Shown: positions 52,943 to 62,719, numbered from the stretch's first letter. The stretch is 64,000 nt of DNA from Sphingomonas sp. YR710 (GCF_900101455.1 NZ_FMZJ01000007.1:62001-126000); one strand, 5' to 3'. Translations and numbers: made by a program. The notes: a model not told the origin generated them from the sequence alone.

Positions 52943-54334
52943 GTGTCAGGCAGGCGATCCTGCGTTCATGGTTTGCTCTGCGTCCTGCTGATTGCCGGCG
53001 CAGCGCTGATCCTCGCCATCGGCAACTGGGGCAGCGCCGCTCTTGCCGAATCCGCGTCCGCATCATCACATGATATGCATGTCGGGGTCGCATCCTGCGC
53101 GGGCTCGACCTGCCACGGGCGCAGCGAGCCGACCGGTAAAGTCGTTCGTCAGGATGAATTGCTGCGCTGGCAGGACCCCGCCAGCCCGACGGGCGCGCAC
53201 AGCCGCGCATATACGGTACTTTCGGGCGCCCGGGCGCGTGACATCGCCGCGCGGCTCAATATCGGGCCTGCCACCGACGCGCCGATGTGCCTCGGATGCC
53301 ATAGCGATCCGGCTTATGCCGGCAAGGGACCGCAATTTCACACCAGCGACGGCGTTGGTTGCGAGGCTTGCCATGGCGGCGCGCAATCGTGGCTTTCGAG
53401 CCATTATGCCGTGGGCGGCACCCATGCCGCAAACGTAGCCAGAGGCATGTACCCGCTCGACCGTCCTCGCGCGCGCGCCGAAAAATGCCTCGATTGTCAC
53501 TTCGGCAGCGATCGTTCGGGCCAGTTCGTTTCGCATCGGATCATGGCTGCCGGTCATCCGCGCGTCTCGTTCGAACTCGACCTGTTCAGCGCGCTGCAAC
53601 AGCATCATCTCGAAGATGCCGATTATGTCAGTCGCAAGGGCCGCACCAATAATGTGAAACTCTGGGCGATCGGGCAGGCCGTCGCGGTAAACCGGGCGAC
53701 GACCCTGTTCGCCGATCCGAAGCTCGGTCAGGAAGGCGTCTTCCCCGAAATCACTTTCTTCGATTGCCAGACCTGTCATCGCCAGTTCGTCGACGGGCCG
53801 AAGGGCAAGGCGAATTGGGTCGCCAACCCGGGCCGGCCGATCCCATCCGGCATGCCGGCCTTCAACGACGAGAATATGATCATGCTATCGGCCGCAGCCA
53901 GGGTTGCAGCCCCCGTATTGTCAGCAAAGTTCGAAGCCGACAGTCGCGACTTCCATGCCGCTCTGGCCAAAGACCGGGCATCGGCCGTCAAGGCCGGCAA
54001 GAAGCTTGCGAGTTCGGCCGATCAACTGGCTTACGCCTTCGCCCGGGCGGACCTTGGTCGGAATGCCACGTTTGATATGATCGAGTCGATCGCCGGCCCG
54101 ACCCTCGCGCCCCGCTTCACCGATTATGAGGGCTCGGTCCAGGCGGTTATGGCGGTCGATACCTTGCTCAATGCGCTGGTCCGCGGCGGATATGTTTCCG
54201 ACAAGAGCGCGGCGGCAATCCGTGGATCAATCGATCGCGCCTACAAAGCGGTGGGCGATTCAAACAATTATCGCCCTGCGGACTTCCGCGCCGCACTATC
54301 CCAGGCCGCTTCGTCGATAAGGGCGCTCAAATGA
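52943..54334 (+). CDS. Exported five-heme c-type cytochrome
   Basis: 463 residues from GTG 52943 (GGGGGG four bases before; TTG 52931 lacks a site). A signal peptide (about 8-37) leads to the periplasm. Heme motifs: Cys52-x4-Cys57-His (C-A-G-S-T-C-H, an expanded form), then CxxCH at Cys116, Cys140, Cys182 and Cys275, all in the N-terminal 280 residues. The pattern resembles cytochrome c554-type multiheme proteins. The last 180 residues are helical and heme-free. First gene of a four-gene operon; it overlaps the next by four bases (ATGA). A periplasmic electron carrier role is inferred. Confidence 0.85.
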   Translation: MSGRRSCVHGLLCVLLIAGAALILAIGNWGSAALAESASASSHDMHVGVASCAGSTCHGRSEPTGKVVRQDELLRWQDPASPTGAHSRAYTVLSGARARDIAARLNIGPATDAPMCLGCHSDPAYAGKGPQFHTSDGVGCEACHGGAQSWLSSHYAVGGTHAANVARGMYPLDRPRARAEKCLDCHFGSDRSGQFVSHRIMAAGHPRVSFELDLFSALQQHHLEDADYVSRKGRTNNVKLWAIGQAVAVNRATTLFADPKLGQEGVFPEITFFDCQTCHRQFVDGPKGKANWVANPGRPIPSGMPAFNDENMIMLSAAARVAAPVLSAKFEADSRDFHAALAKDRASAVKAGKKLASSADQLAYAFARADLGRNATFDMIESIAGPTLAPRFTDYEGSVQAVMAVDTLLNALVRGGYVSDKSAAAIRGSIDRAYKAVGDSNNYRPADFRAALSQAASSIRALK

Positions 54335-56358
54335 CCTTCCGGCGCTTCACGGCACTTCTGACGATCACAGCGTTCACGCTCGCCTCATGCGGTGGGGGTG
54401 GCAGCAGCAGCGGCACCGTGTCGACGGGCGGCGGTTCGACCTTTTCGTCGCCTGCGGCGATTGCCTTCCCGGCGATCACCCAGCAGGCGCTGACCTCTGT
54501 CGACGTCCAGCAGATCATGGCGCAGGCGATTGAGGAAGCGGCGGCGCGCGGCAAGCCCGCAGTGATCGCGGTCACCGATCGCGTCGGCAACGTGCTTGCG
54601 GTGTTCCAAATGAATGGCGCGCCGACCACATTGACGATCAAGACGCGCCCAGAAGACCGGGCCGTCACACCGACCGACGTCGAGGGCCTGGTCGTCCCCG
54701 GCAGCTCCGCGGCCAACCCTCTGACGGCCGCAGCGATTTCCAAGGCGATCACCGGCGCCTATCTGTCATCGGGCGGCAATGCCTTTTCCACCCGCACGGC
54801 AAGCCAGATCGTTCAGGAACATTATCCGCCCCGCCCCGGCGGCGCCGGCGATCAGCCGGGCGGGCCGCTGTTCGGCGTGCAGTTCAGCCAGTTGCCCTGT
54901 TCGGACCTGTCGGCGCGCTTCACGGCCGCAGGCGGGCCTTCGGCCTTCATTGGCCCCAAGCGGGCGCCGCTGGGCCTCGCGGCCGATCCGGGTGGCTTCC
55001 CCCTCTACAAGAATGGGCAGGTGGTCGGCGGTATCGGCGTGATGTCCGACGGACTGTACAGCTACGACACCAATATCGACGATGTCGACACTGACGATGA
55101 CGAATATATCGCGCTGGCCGGTACAAGCGGCTTCGACGCCCCATCGACGATCACCGCCGACAAGATCCAGGCGGGGATCCAGCTGCGGTACAGCGATGCC
55201 GTCGCCGCAAATCTGAAAAAGACGCCGAGCGCCGCGCGCAGCTTCGCATCGCTCAACGGCAGCGTCGGCGCGCTCGCGTCGGTTACCGGCTATTATGCGC
55301 AAGGGACCACGCCGACCGTGCTGGCCGGCACGCCTTATGGCACCGAAGCGTCAGGTATCCGGCAGGTCACTGCCGCCGAACGTAGTGGCGGTACCGTGAT
55401 CGACAATGCGGACGCCTATATCCTGACCAACGGTTCGGGCGCGAACCGCTATCCGATCAAGGGGGGCACCGACGGAAGCGAAGTTTCGACACCGCTGACG
55501 GCCGCCGAGGTCAAGGCCGTCCTCGAAGAGGCCTTCAAGATCATGAGCCGCGCCCGCGGCCAGATCCGGAAGCCCCAGGACAGCCAGGCGCAGGTGACGA
55601 TCTCGGTAATCGATACGCAGGGTAGTGCACTCGGCATAGTCCGTTCGCCCGACGCGCCAATCTTCGGCACTGACGTGTCGTTGCAGAAGGCGCGGACTGT
55701 AGCCTTCTTCTCCAATTCGCGCGCGGCCGCCGATCTCCAGGACAATCCCAGCCCGGATGTGCAAGGGTTCGTCGGCAAGATGGGCGCCTTCATCAACGCT
55801 TCCACGCTGACCGGTGCTTATGCATTTGGCGATCGGTCCGTCGGCAATCTGGCCCGCCCCTATTTCCCGGACGGCGAAACCGGCCGGCCAAACGGCCCGT
55901 TGTCGCGGCCGTTCAATCAGTGGAGCCCCTTCTCGACCGGCTTGCAGAGCGCTTTGATCCTGACCAACATCGCCCAGCATGTCGGATTCGTGCTCGGGGC
56001 ATCGACGACGGATACACCGCAACGCTGCACCTTCGGGCCCGACGTGCCCGGCAAGGCGCAGAATCGACTGCAGAACGGCATCCAGATCTTCGCCGGCGCG
56101 GTGCCGATCTATCGTGGCAACACCCTGGTGGGTGCGATCGGCATTTCGGGCGACGGCATCGATCAGGACGATATGATCGCCTTCCTGGGGCTCTATAATG
56201 GCGGCCAGCGGATCACCACGATCGGCGAGGCTCCAGCGGCGATCCGGGCCGATCAGATCGTGGTTCCGGTGGGGGCCGGCGTGCGGCTGCGCTATGTGAG
56301 CTGCCCGTTTGCCCCGTTCCTGGATACGTCCGATCAGAATGTGTGTGACGGCAAATAA
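54331..56358 (+). CDS. Lipoprotein with two GlcG/HbpS-like domains
   Basis: 675 residues. A lipobox L-A-S-C20 ends the signal peptide; Gly at +2 allows outer-membrane sorting. After a glycine/serine linker come two copies of a GlcG/HbpS (DUF336) type domain, about 50-300 and 390-650: each starts with a helix (V-Q-Q-I-M-A-Q-A-I-E-E-A; V-K-A-V-L-E-E-A-F-K), has V-x-D-x-x-G-x-x-L, and ends with P-L-Y-K-N-G-Q-V-V-G-G-I-G-V-M-S-D-G or P-I-Y-R-G-N-T-L-V-G-A-I-G-I-S-G-D-G. HbpS binds heme or its breakdown products in other bacteria. Here it may hold or sense heme on the cytochromes; that is inference. Confidence 0.8.
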   Translation: MTFRRFTALLTITAFTLASCGGGGSSSGTVSTGGGSTFSSPAAIAFPAITQQALTSVDVQQIMAQAIEEAAARGKPAVIAVTDRVGNVLAVFQMNGAPTTLTIKTRPEDRAVTPTDVEGLVVPGSSAANPLTAAAISKAITGAYLSSGGNAFSTRTASQIVQEHYPPRPGGAGDQPGGPLFGVQFSQLPCSDLSARFTAAGGPSAFIGPKRAPLGLAADPGGFPLYKNGQVVGGIGVMSDGLYSYDTNIDDVDTDDDEYIALAGTSGFDAPSTITADKIQAGIQLRYSDAVAANLKKTPSAARSFASLNGSVGALASVTGYYAQGTTPTVLAGTPYGTEASGIRQVTAAERSGGTVIDNADAYILTNGSGANRYPIKGGTDGSEVSTPLTAAEVKAVLEEAFKIMSRARGQIRKPQDSQAQVTISVIDTQGSALGIVRSPDAPIFGTDVSLQKARTVAFFSNSRAAADLQDNPSPDVQGFVGKMGAFINASTLTGAYAFGDRSVGNLARPYFPDGETGRPNGPLSRPFNQWSPFSTGLQSALILTNIAQHVGFVLGASTTDTPQRCTFGPDVPGKAQNRLQNGIQIFAGAVPIYRGNTLVGAIGISGDGIDQDDMIAFLGLYNGGQRITTIGEAPAAIRADQIVVPVGAGVRLRYVSCPFAPFLDTSDQNVCDGK

Positions 56359-58238
56359 TGGCTGCGCATCTCATCTCCTCGCTGTTGCAGACGGTCGCGC
56401 TGATCACGGGAACACCCGACGCTGCCTCCCCCGCCGTCGATGCCCCCTTGGCGTCCGAAAGCGCACCGGAGACAAGAACCGACACATCCACCGATACCTC
56501 GATCGATGGCCGCCGGCGGCCAGGTGTTCAGCAGGAACTTCCACCGGCGATCACGCAGAACAATCCGGGCGCGGTCGCCGCGCCGCCGCCCGAAGCCTTC
56601 CCGACCGACGAATTCCCGATCCCCGATCGCTGGCGGCTCGCCAAGGCTTTGTGCCCCGACAAGCATTTCGTCGGGCTGCAGAACGACTGCCATTCGCCGT
56701 TCGATCCCTATCATCAGAACAGCCTGAAGGGTGATCGGCCGATCCAGGTCGATAAATTGCCCAAGTGGATCCCGCTGAAGGGCGATGACTGGTTCCTCAA
56801 CCTCAATGCCATTTCCGATACGATCGTCGAGCCGCGGTCGTTCCCGACTCCCGTCTCGAATCCCGGCAGCGAACGCGCAGGCGAGATCGATCAGTTCGGC
56901 CGCGACCGCAGCCTCGTTGCAGCGCAGACCTTCATCTTCGGTGCGGCGCTGATCAAGGGATCGACCGCGTACAAGCCGCCGGACATCGAATATCATGTCA
57001 CGCTGGCTTATAATGTGAACTATGTGAACGTCGAGGAACGCGGCGTGCTGCGCGTCCAGACGTCGCGCGCGAGCCACCGGACCGACAGTTTCCTGGGCGT
57101 GCAGGAACTCTTCATCGACAAGCATCTGGGCAACCGTTCGGATCGCTACGATTTCGATTCGGTGCGTATCGGCATCCAGCCGTTCCAGGCCGATTTCCGG
57201 GGCTTCCTGTTCAACGACAATCAGCTCGGCATTCGTTTCTTTGGCAACCGTGATAACAACCGCTACCAGTATAATGTTGAGCTGATCTGGCGGCTCGACA
57301 AGGATACCAACAGCGGACTGAACGATCTCACCAAGAAGCCGCGCGATGATTATATCATCTTCGGCAATCTGTTCGTGCAGGATTTCCCGCTGCCAGGGCT
57401 GACCTCGCTCGTCTCGGCAACCGTCAATCTCAACCGCGAAACCGAACGTGCCGTCGACAAGAACGGATTCCCGGTCCGCCCTGCCCTGCTCGGCGACCAG
57501 CGCCCGCGTTCCTATGACGCTTATTATCTGGGCTACAGCCTCGACGGACGGATCGGCCGGTTCAACCTTTCGAGCAGCGTCTATGGCGTGTTCGGGCAGG
57601 ACCGCTACAGCGTCTTCACATCGAAGACATCGTCGATCGAGGCCTATTTCGGCGCGGCCGAACTCAGTTACGATTTCGACTGGATTCGGGTGAAGCTGTC
57701 CGGCCTGTATGCCAGCGGCGACAAGAAGCCATATGACAATAAGGAAAACGGCTTCGATTCGATCTTCGAAAACCCGGTCTTCGCAGGCGCCGACACCAGT
57801 TACTGGATCCGCCAGTCGATCCCGTTCGTCGGCGGCGGCGGTGTGGCTATCAACCAGCGAAACGGCATTTTGGCCGATCTGCGCACGTCGAAGGACGAGG
57901 GCCAGTCGAACTTCAACAATCCCGGCACAATGTTACTGGGGGTCGGCGCCGATTTCGACATTCTGCCGCAACTCCGCCTTTCGACCAACGTGAACCATCT
58001 CTGGTTCCAGAATACCTCCTCGCTGCGCGAGCTGCGCAACGAGGGCAGCATTCCGAAAGCGATCGGCTGGGATCTTTCGGCCGCCGCGATCTGGCGCCCG
58101 AAGATGGTGCAGAATGCCGTGTTCCGGCTATCGGCAGCCATGCTCGATCCGGGCAAGGGCTTTTCGGATCTCTTCACCAATTCACGCGGTGACAGCCGTT
58201 ATTATTCGGTCTTGTTCAACGCGATATTGACGTTCTGA
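56358..58238 (+). CDS. Outer-membrane beta-barrel protein of the multiheme operon
   Basis: 626 residues; the ATG overlaps the previous stop (TAATG). The N-terminal hydrophobic stretch (LISSLLQTVALITG) is a weak signal peptide with no basic residue except a His. A proline-rich periplasmic part (about 45-110) is followed by alternating amphipathic strands rich in Y/F/N/D, and the chain ends V-L-F-N-A-I-L-T-F with the C-terminal aromatic residue of barrels recognised by BAM. No heme motifs. It could house a cytochrome as MtrB/PioB do, or be a plain porin. It does not show the MtrB N-terminal C-x-x-C. Confidence 0.75.
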   Translation: MAAHLISSLLQTVALITGTPDAASPAVDAPLASESAPETRTDTSTDTSIDGRRRPGVQQELPPAITQNNPGAVAAPPPEAFPTDEFPIPDRWRLAKALCPDKHFVGLQNDCHSPFDPYHQNSLKGDRPIQVDKLPKWIPLKGDDWFLNLNAISDTIVEPRSFPTPVSNPGSERAGEIDQFGRDRSLVAAQTFIFGAALIKGSTAYKPPDIEYHVTLAYNVNYVNVEERGVLRVQTSRASHRTDSFLGVQELFIDKHLGNRSDRYDFDSVRIGIQPFQADFRGFLFNDNQLGIRFFGNRDNNRYQYNVELIWRLDKDTNSGLNDLTKKPRDDYIIFGNLFVQDFPLPGLTSLVSATVNLNRETERAVDKNGFPVRPALLGDQRPRSYDAYYLGYSLDGRIGRFNLSSSVYGVFGQDRYSVFTSKTSSIEAYFGAAELSYDFDWIRVKLSGLYASGDKKPYDNKENGFDSIFENPVFAGADTSYWIRQSIPFVGGGGVAINQRNGILADLRTSKDEGQSNFNNPGTMLLGVGADFDILPQLRLSTNVNHLWFQNTSSLRELRNEGSIPKAIGWDLSAAAIWRPKMVQNAVFRLSAAMLDPGKGFSDLFTNSRGDSRYYSVLFNAILTF

Positions 58239-58246
58239 GGATGTAC

Positions 58247-61200
58247 ATGGGGGATCGGGGCAGCAGGGTGGTACGGTGGGCGGCGCGCGGCGCGATGGCG
58301 CTGGCGGCGGCGCTGACCGTGTTCGCCACGGCGCCATCGCCGGCGTCCGAGGGTGAGAAGCCCGTCAAGCGGATCTATGCCGTCACGCCTCCTTCCCCGC
58401 AGACCCAGGACTGGTCCGACGCGAAGCCGAAAAGCGATGGCTGCGTGTCCTGCCACACGGCCAGCGACCAGAAGACGATGCATGCGAGCCAGGCGGTCGT
58501 GCTGGGCTGCACCGATTGCCATGGCGGCGATTCCAAGGTGTTCGTCGGCGCCGGGCTGAAGCCCACCGATGCAGCCTATGTTGCCGCGCGTGACAAGGCA
58601 CATGTGCTGCCGCGCTATCCCGAGGCGTGGCACTGGCCGTCCTCCGCGAACCCGAAGCGCGGCTATACGTTGCTCAACAAGGAAGCGCCCGAGTTCGTGC
58701 GCTTCGTCAATCCGTCCGACTATCGCGTCGCACGCCAATCCTGCGGCGCATGCCATATGGAGATCATCCAGGCGGCCGAACGGTCGCTGATGTCCACCGG
58801 CGCGATGCTGTGGGGCGGCGGCGCCTATAATAACGGCATCGTCCCGTACAAGAATTACATCTTCGGTGAATCCTATACGCAAAAGGGCGAGCCCGCGGTG
58901 ATCAAGTCACCGGGCAGCCCCGCCGGATCGGTGACGCCCGAGCAGAAGGCACGCGGCGCGCTGCCGATCATGTATCCGCTGCCAACCTGGCATGTCGTAC
59001 CACCGGGCGACATCTTCCGCGTTTTCGAACGCGGCGGTCGCAATATCGGCACGCAATTCGCCGAAATCGGTCTGCCCAACCTGACGGGCAGCATCCAGCG
59101 CCTCGAAGAGCCGGGCCGGCCCGACCTCAAACAGTCGAATCGCGGCCCCGGCACCGGACTGCGCACCGCGATTCCGATCCTGAACATCCACAAGACCCGC
59201 CTCAACGATCCGTTCATGTGGTTCATGGGCACCAACGACCAGCCGGGCGACTATCGTTCGTCGGGCTGCGCCGGTTGCCACGTAATCTATGCCAATGACC
59301 GCGAGCCGACACACAGCCTGATTTACGCCAAATTTGGCCGTGACGGGCAGACCGCGACCGTCGATCCCACCATCGCCGACAAGATGGAGCCCGAAGACGA
59401 AGGCCATGGCCATCACAAGGGATTGCCCGGCCATGGCGACGTGCCCGCCCATCCGATCGGCGCGATGAAGGAAAAAGGTCACCCGATCGAGCACGCCTTC
59501 ACCCGCGCAATCCCAACTGCCCAGTGCATGAACTGCCACATGCACCAGCCCAACATCTTCCTGAACACCTATCTCGGCTACACGATGTGGGATTATGAAT
59601 CCGACGCGCCATTGATGTGGCCGGCCAAGCAAAAATATCCGACGATGGCTGAGCGCCACGCAACGCTCGAGCGCAACCCGGAGGCAGCCGCCGCGATCGG
59701 CAAATGGTCCGACATCGATTTCCTGCGCAACGTGTTCGACGATGTGAACCCGAAGGCCAAGGATACGCAGTTCGCCGACTATCACGGCCATGGCTGGAAT
59801 TTCCGTGCGATCTACAAGCGCGATCGCGAGGGCAATCTGCTCGATGCCGCCGGCAAGGTCGTCAGCGCCGACGATCCCGAGAAATTCCACATCAAGGGCA
59901 CCCCGGAATTCCAGCAGGTCGGCACCCAAAAAGGCAAGGCCGTCCATATGATGGACATCCATGCCGAAAAGGGCATGCAGTGCGCCGATTGCCACTTCGC
60001 GCAGGACAGCCACGGCAATGGCCTGATCTATGGCGAAGTCGCCAATGCGATCGAGATCGGCTGCAAGGATTGCCATGGCACGCCCGATGCACTCCCCACG
60101 CTGTTGACCTCGGGCCCTGCCGCGCGGCCGGGCGGCACCAATCTGGCGCTGCTGCGCAATCCTGATGGCAAGCGCCGCTTCGAATGGTCGACCGACGCCA
60201 ATGGCGAAAAGATGCTGATTCAGCGCTCGCTGGTCGATCCCAAGCTGGAGTGGAAGGTATCACTGGTCGCCGAGACCGTCGATCGGTCGAGCGCCCACTT
60301 CAATCCGCTGGCGGCGCGCGCCAAATTGATGAGCAAGTCCGGCATCGAGGACGGCAAGTTCGCCTGGGGCCCGGGCGTCGCGAAATCCGATCGCGCGCAC
60401 GACACCGACAAGATGGCCTGTTTCACCTGCCACCTGTCCTGGACGACATCGTGCGGCGGCTGCCATTTGCCGATCGAGGCGAACTGGAAGACCAGCAGCC
60501 ACAAATATGACGGCATCGAAACGCGCAACTTCGCGACCTACAACCCGCAGGTGGCGCGCGACGAGATCTTCATGCTCGGCCGGCACGAGACCACCAAGGG
60601 CAATATCATCGCCCCGGTCCGTTCGACTTCGGCGCTGGTGCTGTCATCGACCAACATCAACCGCGAGCGCATCTATGTGCAGCAGCCGCCAATCTCCGCG
60701 GCCGGCTATTCGAGCCAGGCGTTTGCCCCGCATTTCCCGCATACCGTGCGCAAGACCGAAACCAAGACCTGCACCGATTGCCATTTGTCGGCGAATGACG
60801 ACAACAATGCGATAATGGCGCAGCTCAACGCGCTCGGCACCAACTTCATCAACCTGGTTGGCTTCAACGCCTGGACCGGGCTCGAGCGCGGCATCGAAGC
60901 GGTGCGCGTGACCGAGTGGAGCGAGCCGCAGGCGGTGATCGGTTCCTATCTGCACAAATATGCCTATCCGGATTTCTACAAGCAGCATCAGGATCATGGC
61001 CGCGAGCTGATCAACTGGGTCCGCGGCAAACGATTCGACAAGAATTTGTCGGGTGAACCCGACGCGACCGAGGAATTCAGCAACAACACCCATGCGACGG
61101 CCGATGCCGCCCGCTGTGTGCAGCTGCGCGGCGAATATCTGTTCGTCGCCGAGGGCAAGGGCGGCTTCCGCGCCTATGACGTCGCCTCGATCGCCAACAA

Positions 61201-62275
61201 AGGCACGTCGGAGCGCATCCTGACCGCGCCCTTCTCGCCGCTCGGCCATGACACGCATATCGGCAGCAAGAATGCGACGTGCATGGCGCTGCCGACCGGC
61301 CAGGCGATCAGCACGCTGCGCAACGATCAGATCACCAAATATTATGCCGAGAATCAGGAACAGAAGATGGGCGAGATCTATCGCTACGCCTTCGTGACCG
61401 ATTCCGAGGAAGGCCTTATCGTCGTCAATGTCGAAACGCTGGCCGATGGCGATCCGCGCAACAACTTCTTCAAGCGCGCGGCGACCTGGAACGAAGGCGG
61501 CGTGCTCAACGGCGCCCGCCACATCACGATCGGCGGCAACTATGCCTATATCGCCGCGCAGGCGGGCATGGTGGTGGTCGACATCAGCGACCCGCTCCAC
61601 CCGCGTCATGTCGCGACCGTGCCGCTACGCGACGCCCGCGCCTCAGCGCTGCAGTTCCGCTATCTGTGGGTGACCACAGCCGATGGCCTCCAGCTGCTCG
61701 ACGTGACGCACCTCGACAAGCCGCGGCTGATCCCGCAGGCGACGCTGCCGCTGGCCGACGCCCGCCGCATCTATCTCGCCCGCACCTACGCCTATGTCGC
61801 GGCGAAGCAGGACGGCTTGGTGATCGTCAACATCACTAAGCCCGAGCATCCGACGGTCTATCAGCGCGTGACTTTCGACGGGAAGCTCAACGACGCCGAA
61901 GACGTGATCGTCGGCACCACCAACGCCTCGCTGTTCGCTTATGTCGCGGACGGGCGGAACGGCCTGAAGGTGCTCCAGCTCACGTCGCCCGAGAGCCAGC
62001 CGAACTTCTACGGCTTCTCCCCCGCGCCGAAGCCCGAACTGATCGCCTGGGCGAAGACCCCCTCGCCCGCGCTGTCCCTCTCCAAGGGCCTCGACCGCGA
62101 CCGCGGCGTCGACGAAAGCGGCAACCAGATCGCGATCTTCGGCCGGGTCGGCTCGCGTCCGTTCCACCGCAGCGAGATGGAGAAACTGTTCCTGAACTCG
62201 CGCGGCGAACCGTGGAAGGTGAGCGATACGCCGAGCTTTGCGGACTGGGTGCCGGCGAGGGTGGCGGGGCGGTAG
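58247..62275 (+). CDS. Decaheme cytochrome c with C-terminal LVIVD beta-propeller
   Basis: 1342 residues from ATG 58247 (GAGG six bases upstream; ATG 58241 directly abuts it). A signal peptide ends near S-P-A-S-E; there is no lipobox. Ten CxxCH motifs have their first Cys at 66, 88, 166, 341, 427, 579, 606, 725, 736 and 842. Many extra His residues could be distal ligands, including a H-G-H-H-K stretch. From about 920 the chain is heme-free with about six LVIVD-type repeats (Y-A-Y-I-A-A-Q-A-G-M-V-V-V-D-I-S-D-P and relatives), expected to fold as a propeller. Last gene of the operon. Substrate or partner is unknown; electron transfer is the inferred role. Confidence 0.85.
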   Translation: MGDRGSRVVRWAARGAMALAAALTVFATAPSPASEGEKPVKRIYAVTPPSPQTQDWSDAKPKSDGCVSCHTASDQKTMHASQAVVLGCTDCHGGDSKVFVGAGLKPTDAAYVAARDKAHVLPRYPEAWHWPSSANPKRGYTLLNKEAPEFVRFVNPSDYRVARQSCGACHMEIIQAAERSLMSTGAMLWGGGAYNNGIVPYKNYIFGESYTQKGEPAVIKSPGSPAGSVTPEQKARGALPIMYPLPTWHVVPPGDIFRVFERGGRNIGTQFAEIGLPNLTGSIQRLEEPGRPDLKQSNRGPGTGLRTAIPILNIHKTRLNDPFMWFMGTNDQPGDYRSSGCAGCHVIYANDREPTHSLIYAKFGRDGQTATVDPTIADKMEPEDEGHGHHKGLPGHGDVPAHPIGAMKEKGHPIEHAFTRAIPTAQCMNCHMHQPNIFLNTYLGYTMWDYESDAPLMWPAKQKYPTMAERHATLERNPEAAAAIGKWSDIDFLRNVFDDVNPKAKDTQFADYHGHGWNFRAIYKRDREGNLLDAAGKVVSADDPEKFHIKGTPEFQQVGTQKGKAVHMMDIHAEKGMQCADCHFAQDSHGNGLIYGEVANAIEIGCKDCHGTPDALPTLLTSGPAARPGGTNLALLRNPDGKRRFEWSTDANGEKMLIQRSLVDPKLEWKVSLVAETVDRSSAHFNPLAARAKLMSKSGIEDGKFAWGPGVAKSDRAHDTDKMACFTCHLSWTTSCGGCHLPIEANWKTSSHKYDGIETRNFATYNPQVARDEIFMLGRHETTKGNIIAPVRSTSALVLSSTNINRERIYVQQPPISAAGYSSQAFAPHFPHTVRKTETKTCTDCHLSANDDNNAIMAQLNALGTNFINLVGFNAWTGLERGIEAVRVTEWSEPQAVIGSYLHKYAYPDFYKQHQDHGRELINWVRGKRFDKNLSGEPDATEEFSNNTHATADAARCVQLRGEYLFVAEGKGGFRAYDVASIANKGTSERILTAPFSPLGHDTHIGSKNATCMALPTGQAISTLRNDQITKYYAENQEQKMGEIYRYAFVTDSEEGLIVVNVETLADGDPRNNFFKRAATWNEGGVLNGARHITIGGNYAYIAAQAGMVVVDISDPLHPRHVATVPLRDARASALQFRYLWVTTADGLQLLDVTHLDKPRLIPQATLPLADARRIYLARTYAYVAAKQDGLVIVNITKPEHPTVYQRVTFDGKLNDAEDVIVGTTNASLFAYVADGRNGLKVLQLTSPESQPNFYGFSPAPKPELIAWAKTPSPALSLSKGLDRDRGVDESGNQIAIFGRVGSRPFHRSEMEKLFLNSRGEPWKVSDTPSFADWVPARVAGR

Positions 62276-62330
62276 CTCCCATAGGCGCATTACGGCGTCT
62301 CTTCGATATGATGAGAGGCCCAACCCAACT

Positions 62331-62423
62331 CGTCATTCCCGCGAAGGCGGGAACCCATATCCTCTGAAGCTCGAACCTCTTGTGGTTCGGAGATTATAGG
62401 TTCCCGCCTTCGCGGGAATGACG
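62331..62423. repeat. REP-like inverted repeat after the multiheme operon
   Basis: Perfect 25-base arms, 62331-62355 and 62399-62423, with the core TTCCCGCGAAGGCGGGAA, separated by 43 bases. Each arm is itself nearly palindromic. The core is the widespread REP-type unit seen in many alphaproteobacterial genomes (from memory, not checked). It may also end transcription of the operon. The rest of 62276-62521 shows nothing else. Confidence 0.75.
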
Positions 62424-62521
62424 AATTCGGAGAGCTGATACCTCATGCGCTCAGCATTCAGCGCATAGATAATAGCATCATTCGGTGATAGAATCGTGCC
62501 TCAACACGAGGACGATCACCC

Positions 62522-62719
62522 ATGCGAACAACCCTTGCACTCGATGACGATCTCGTAGCCAAGGCCCAGGCCTATACGGGACTCAAGGAGAAATCCGCGC
62601 TCGTCCGCGAGGCGCTCAAGGCCCTGGTCGAACGCGAGAGTGCGCGCCGACTGATCTTGCTTGGCGGAACAGAGCCGGACATCGTCGCGGCGCCCCGGCG
62701 GCGCAGCGGGGACGAATGA
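62522..62719 (+). CDS. vapB: VapB-type antitoxin
   Basis: 65 residues. M-R-T-T-L-A-L-D-D-D-L-V-A-K-A is a ribbon-helix-helix start, followed by K-S-A-L-V-R-E-A-L-K-A-L-V-E-R-E-S-A-R-R, the typical dimer helix and toxin-binding tail. GAGGA lies nine bases upstream. Its stop overlaps the vapC start (ATGA). A small inverted repeat (TCGTG/CACGA) just upstream may be its operator. Confidence 0.88.
   Translation: MRTTLALDDDLVAKAQAYTGLKEKSALVREALKALVERESARRLILLGGTEPDIVAAPRRRSGDE

Noticed and set aside
52943-58238. Direct MtrA/MtrB orthologues
   Set aside because: The small cytochrome has five rather than ten heme sites with a long heme-free tail, and the barrel lacks the MtrB N-terminal C-x-x-C; only the general layout is alike.
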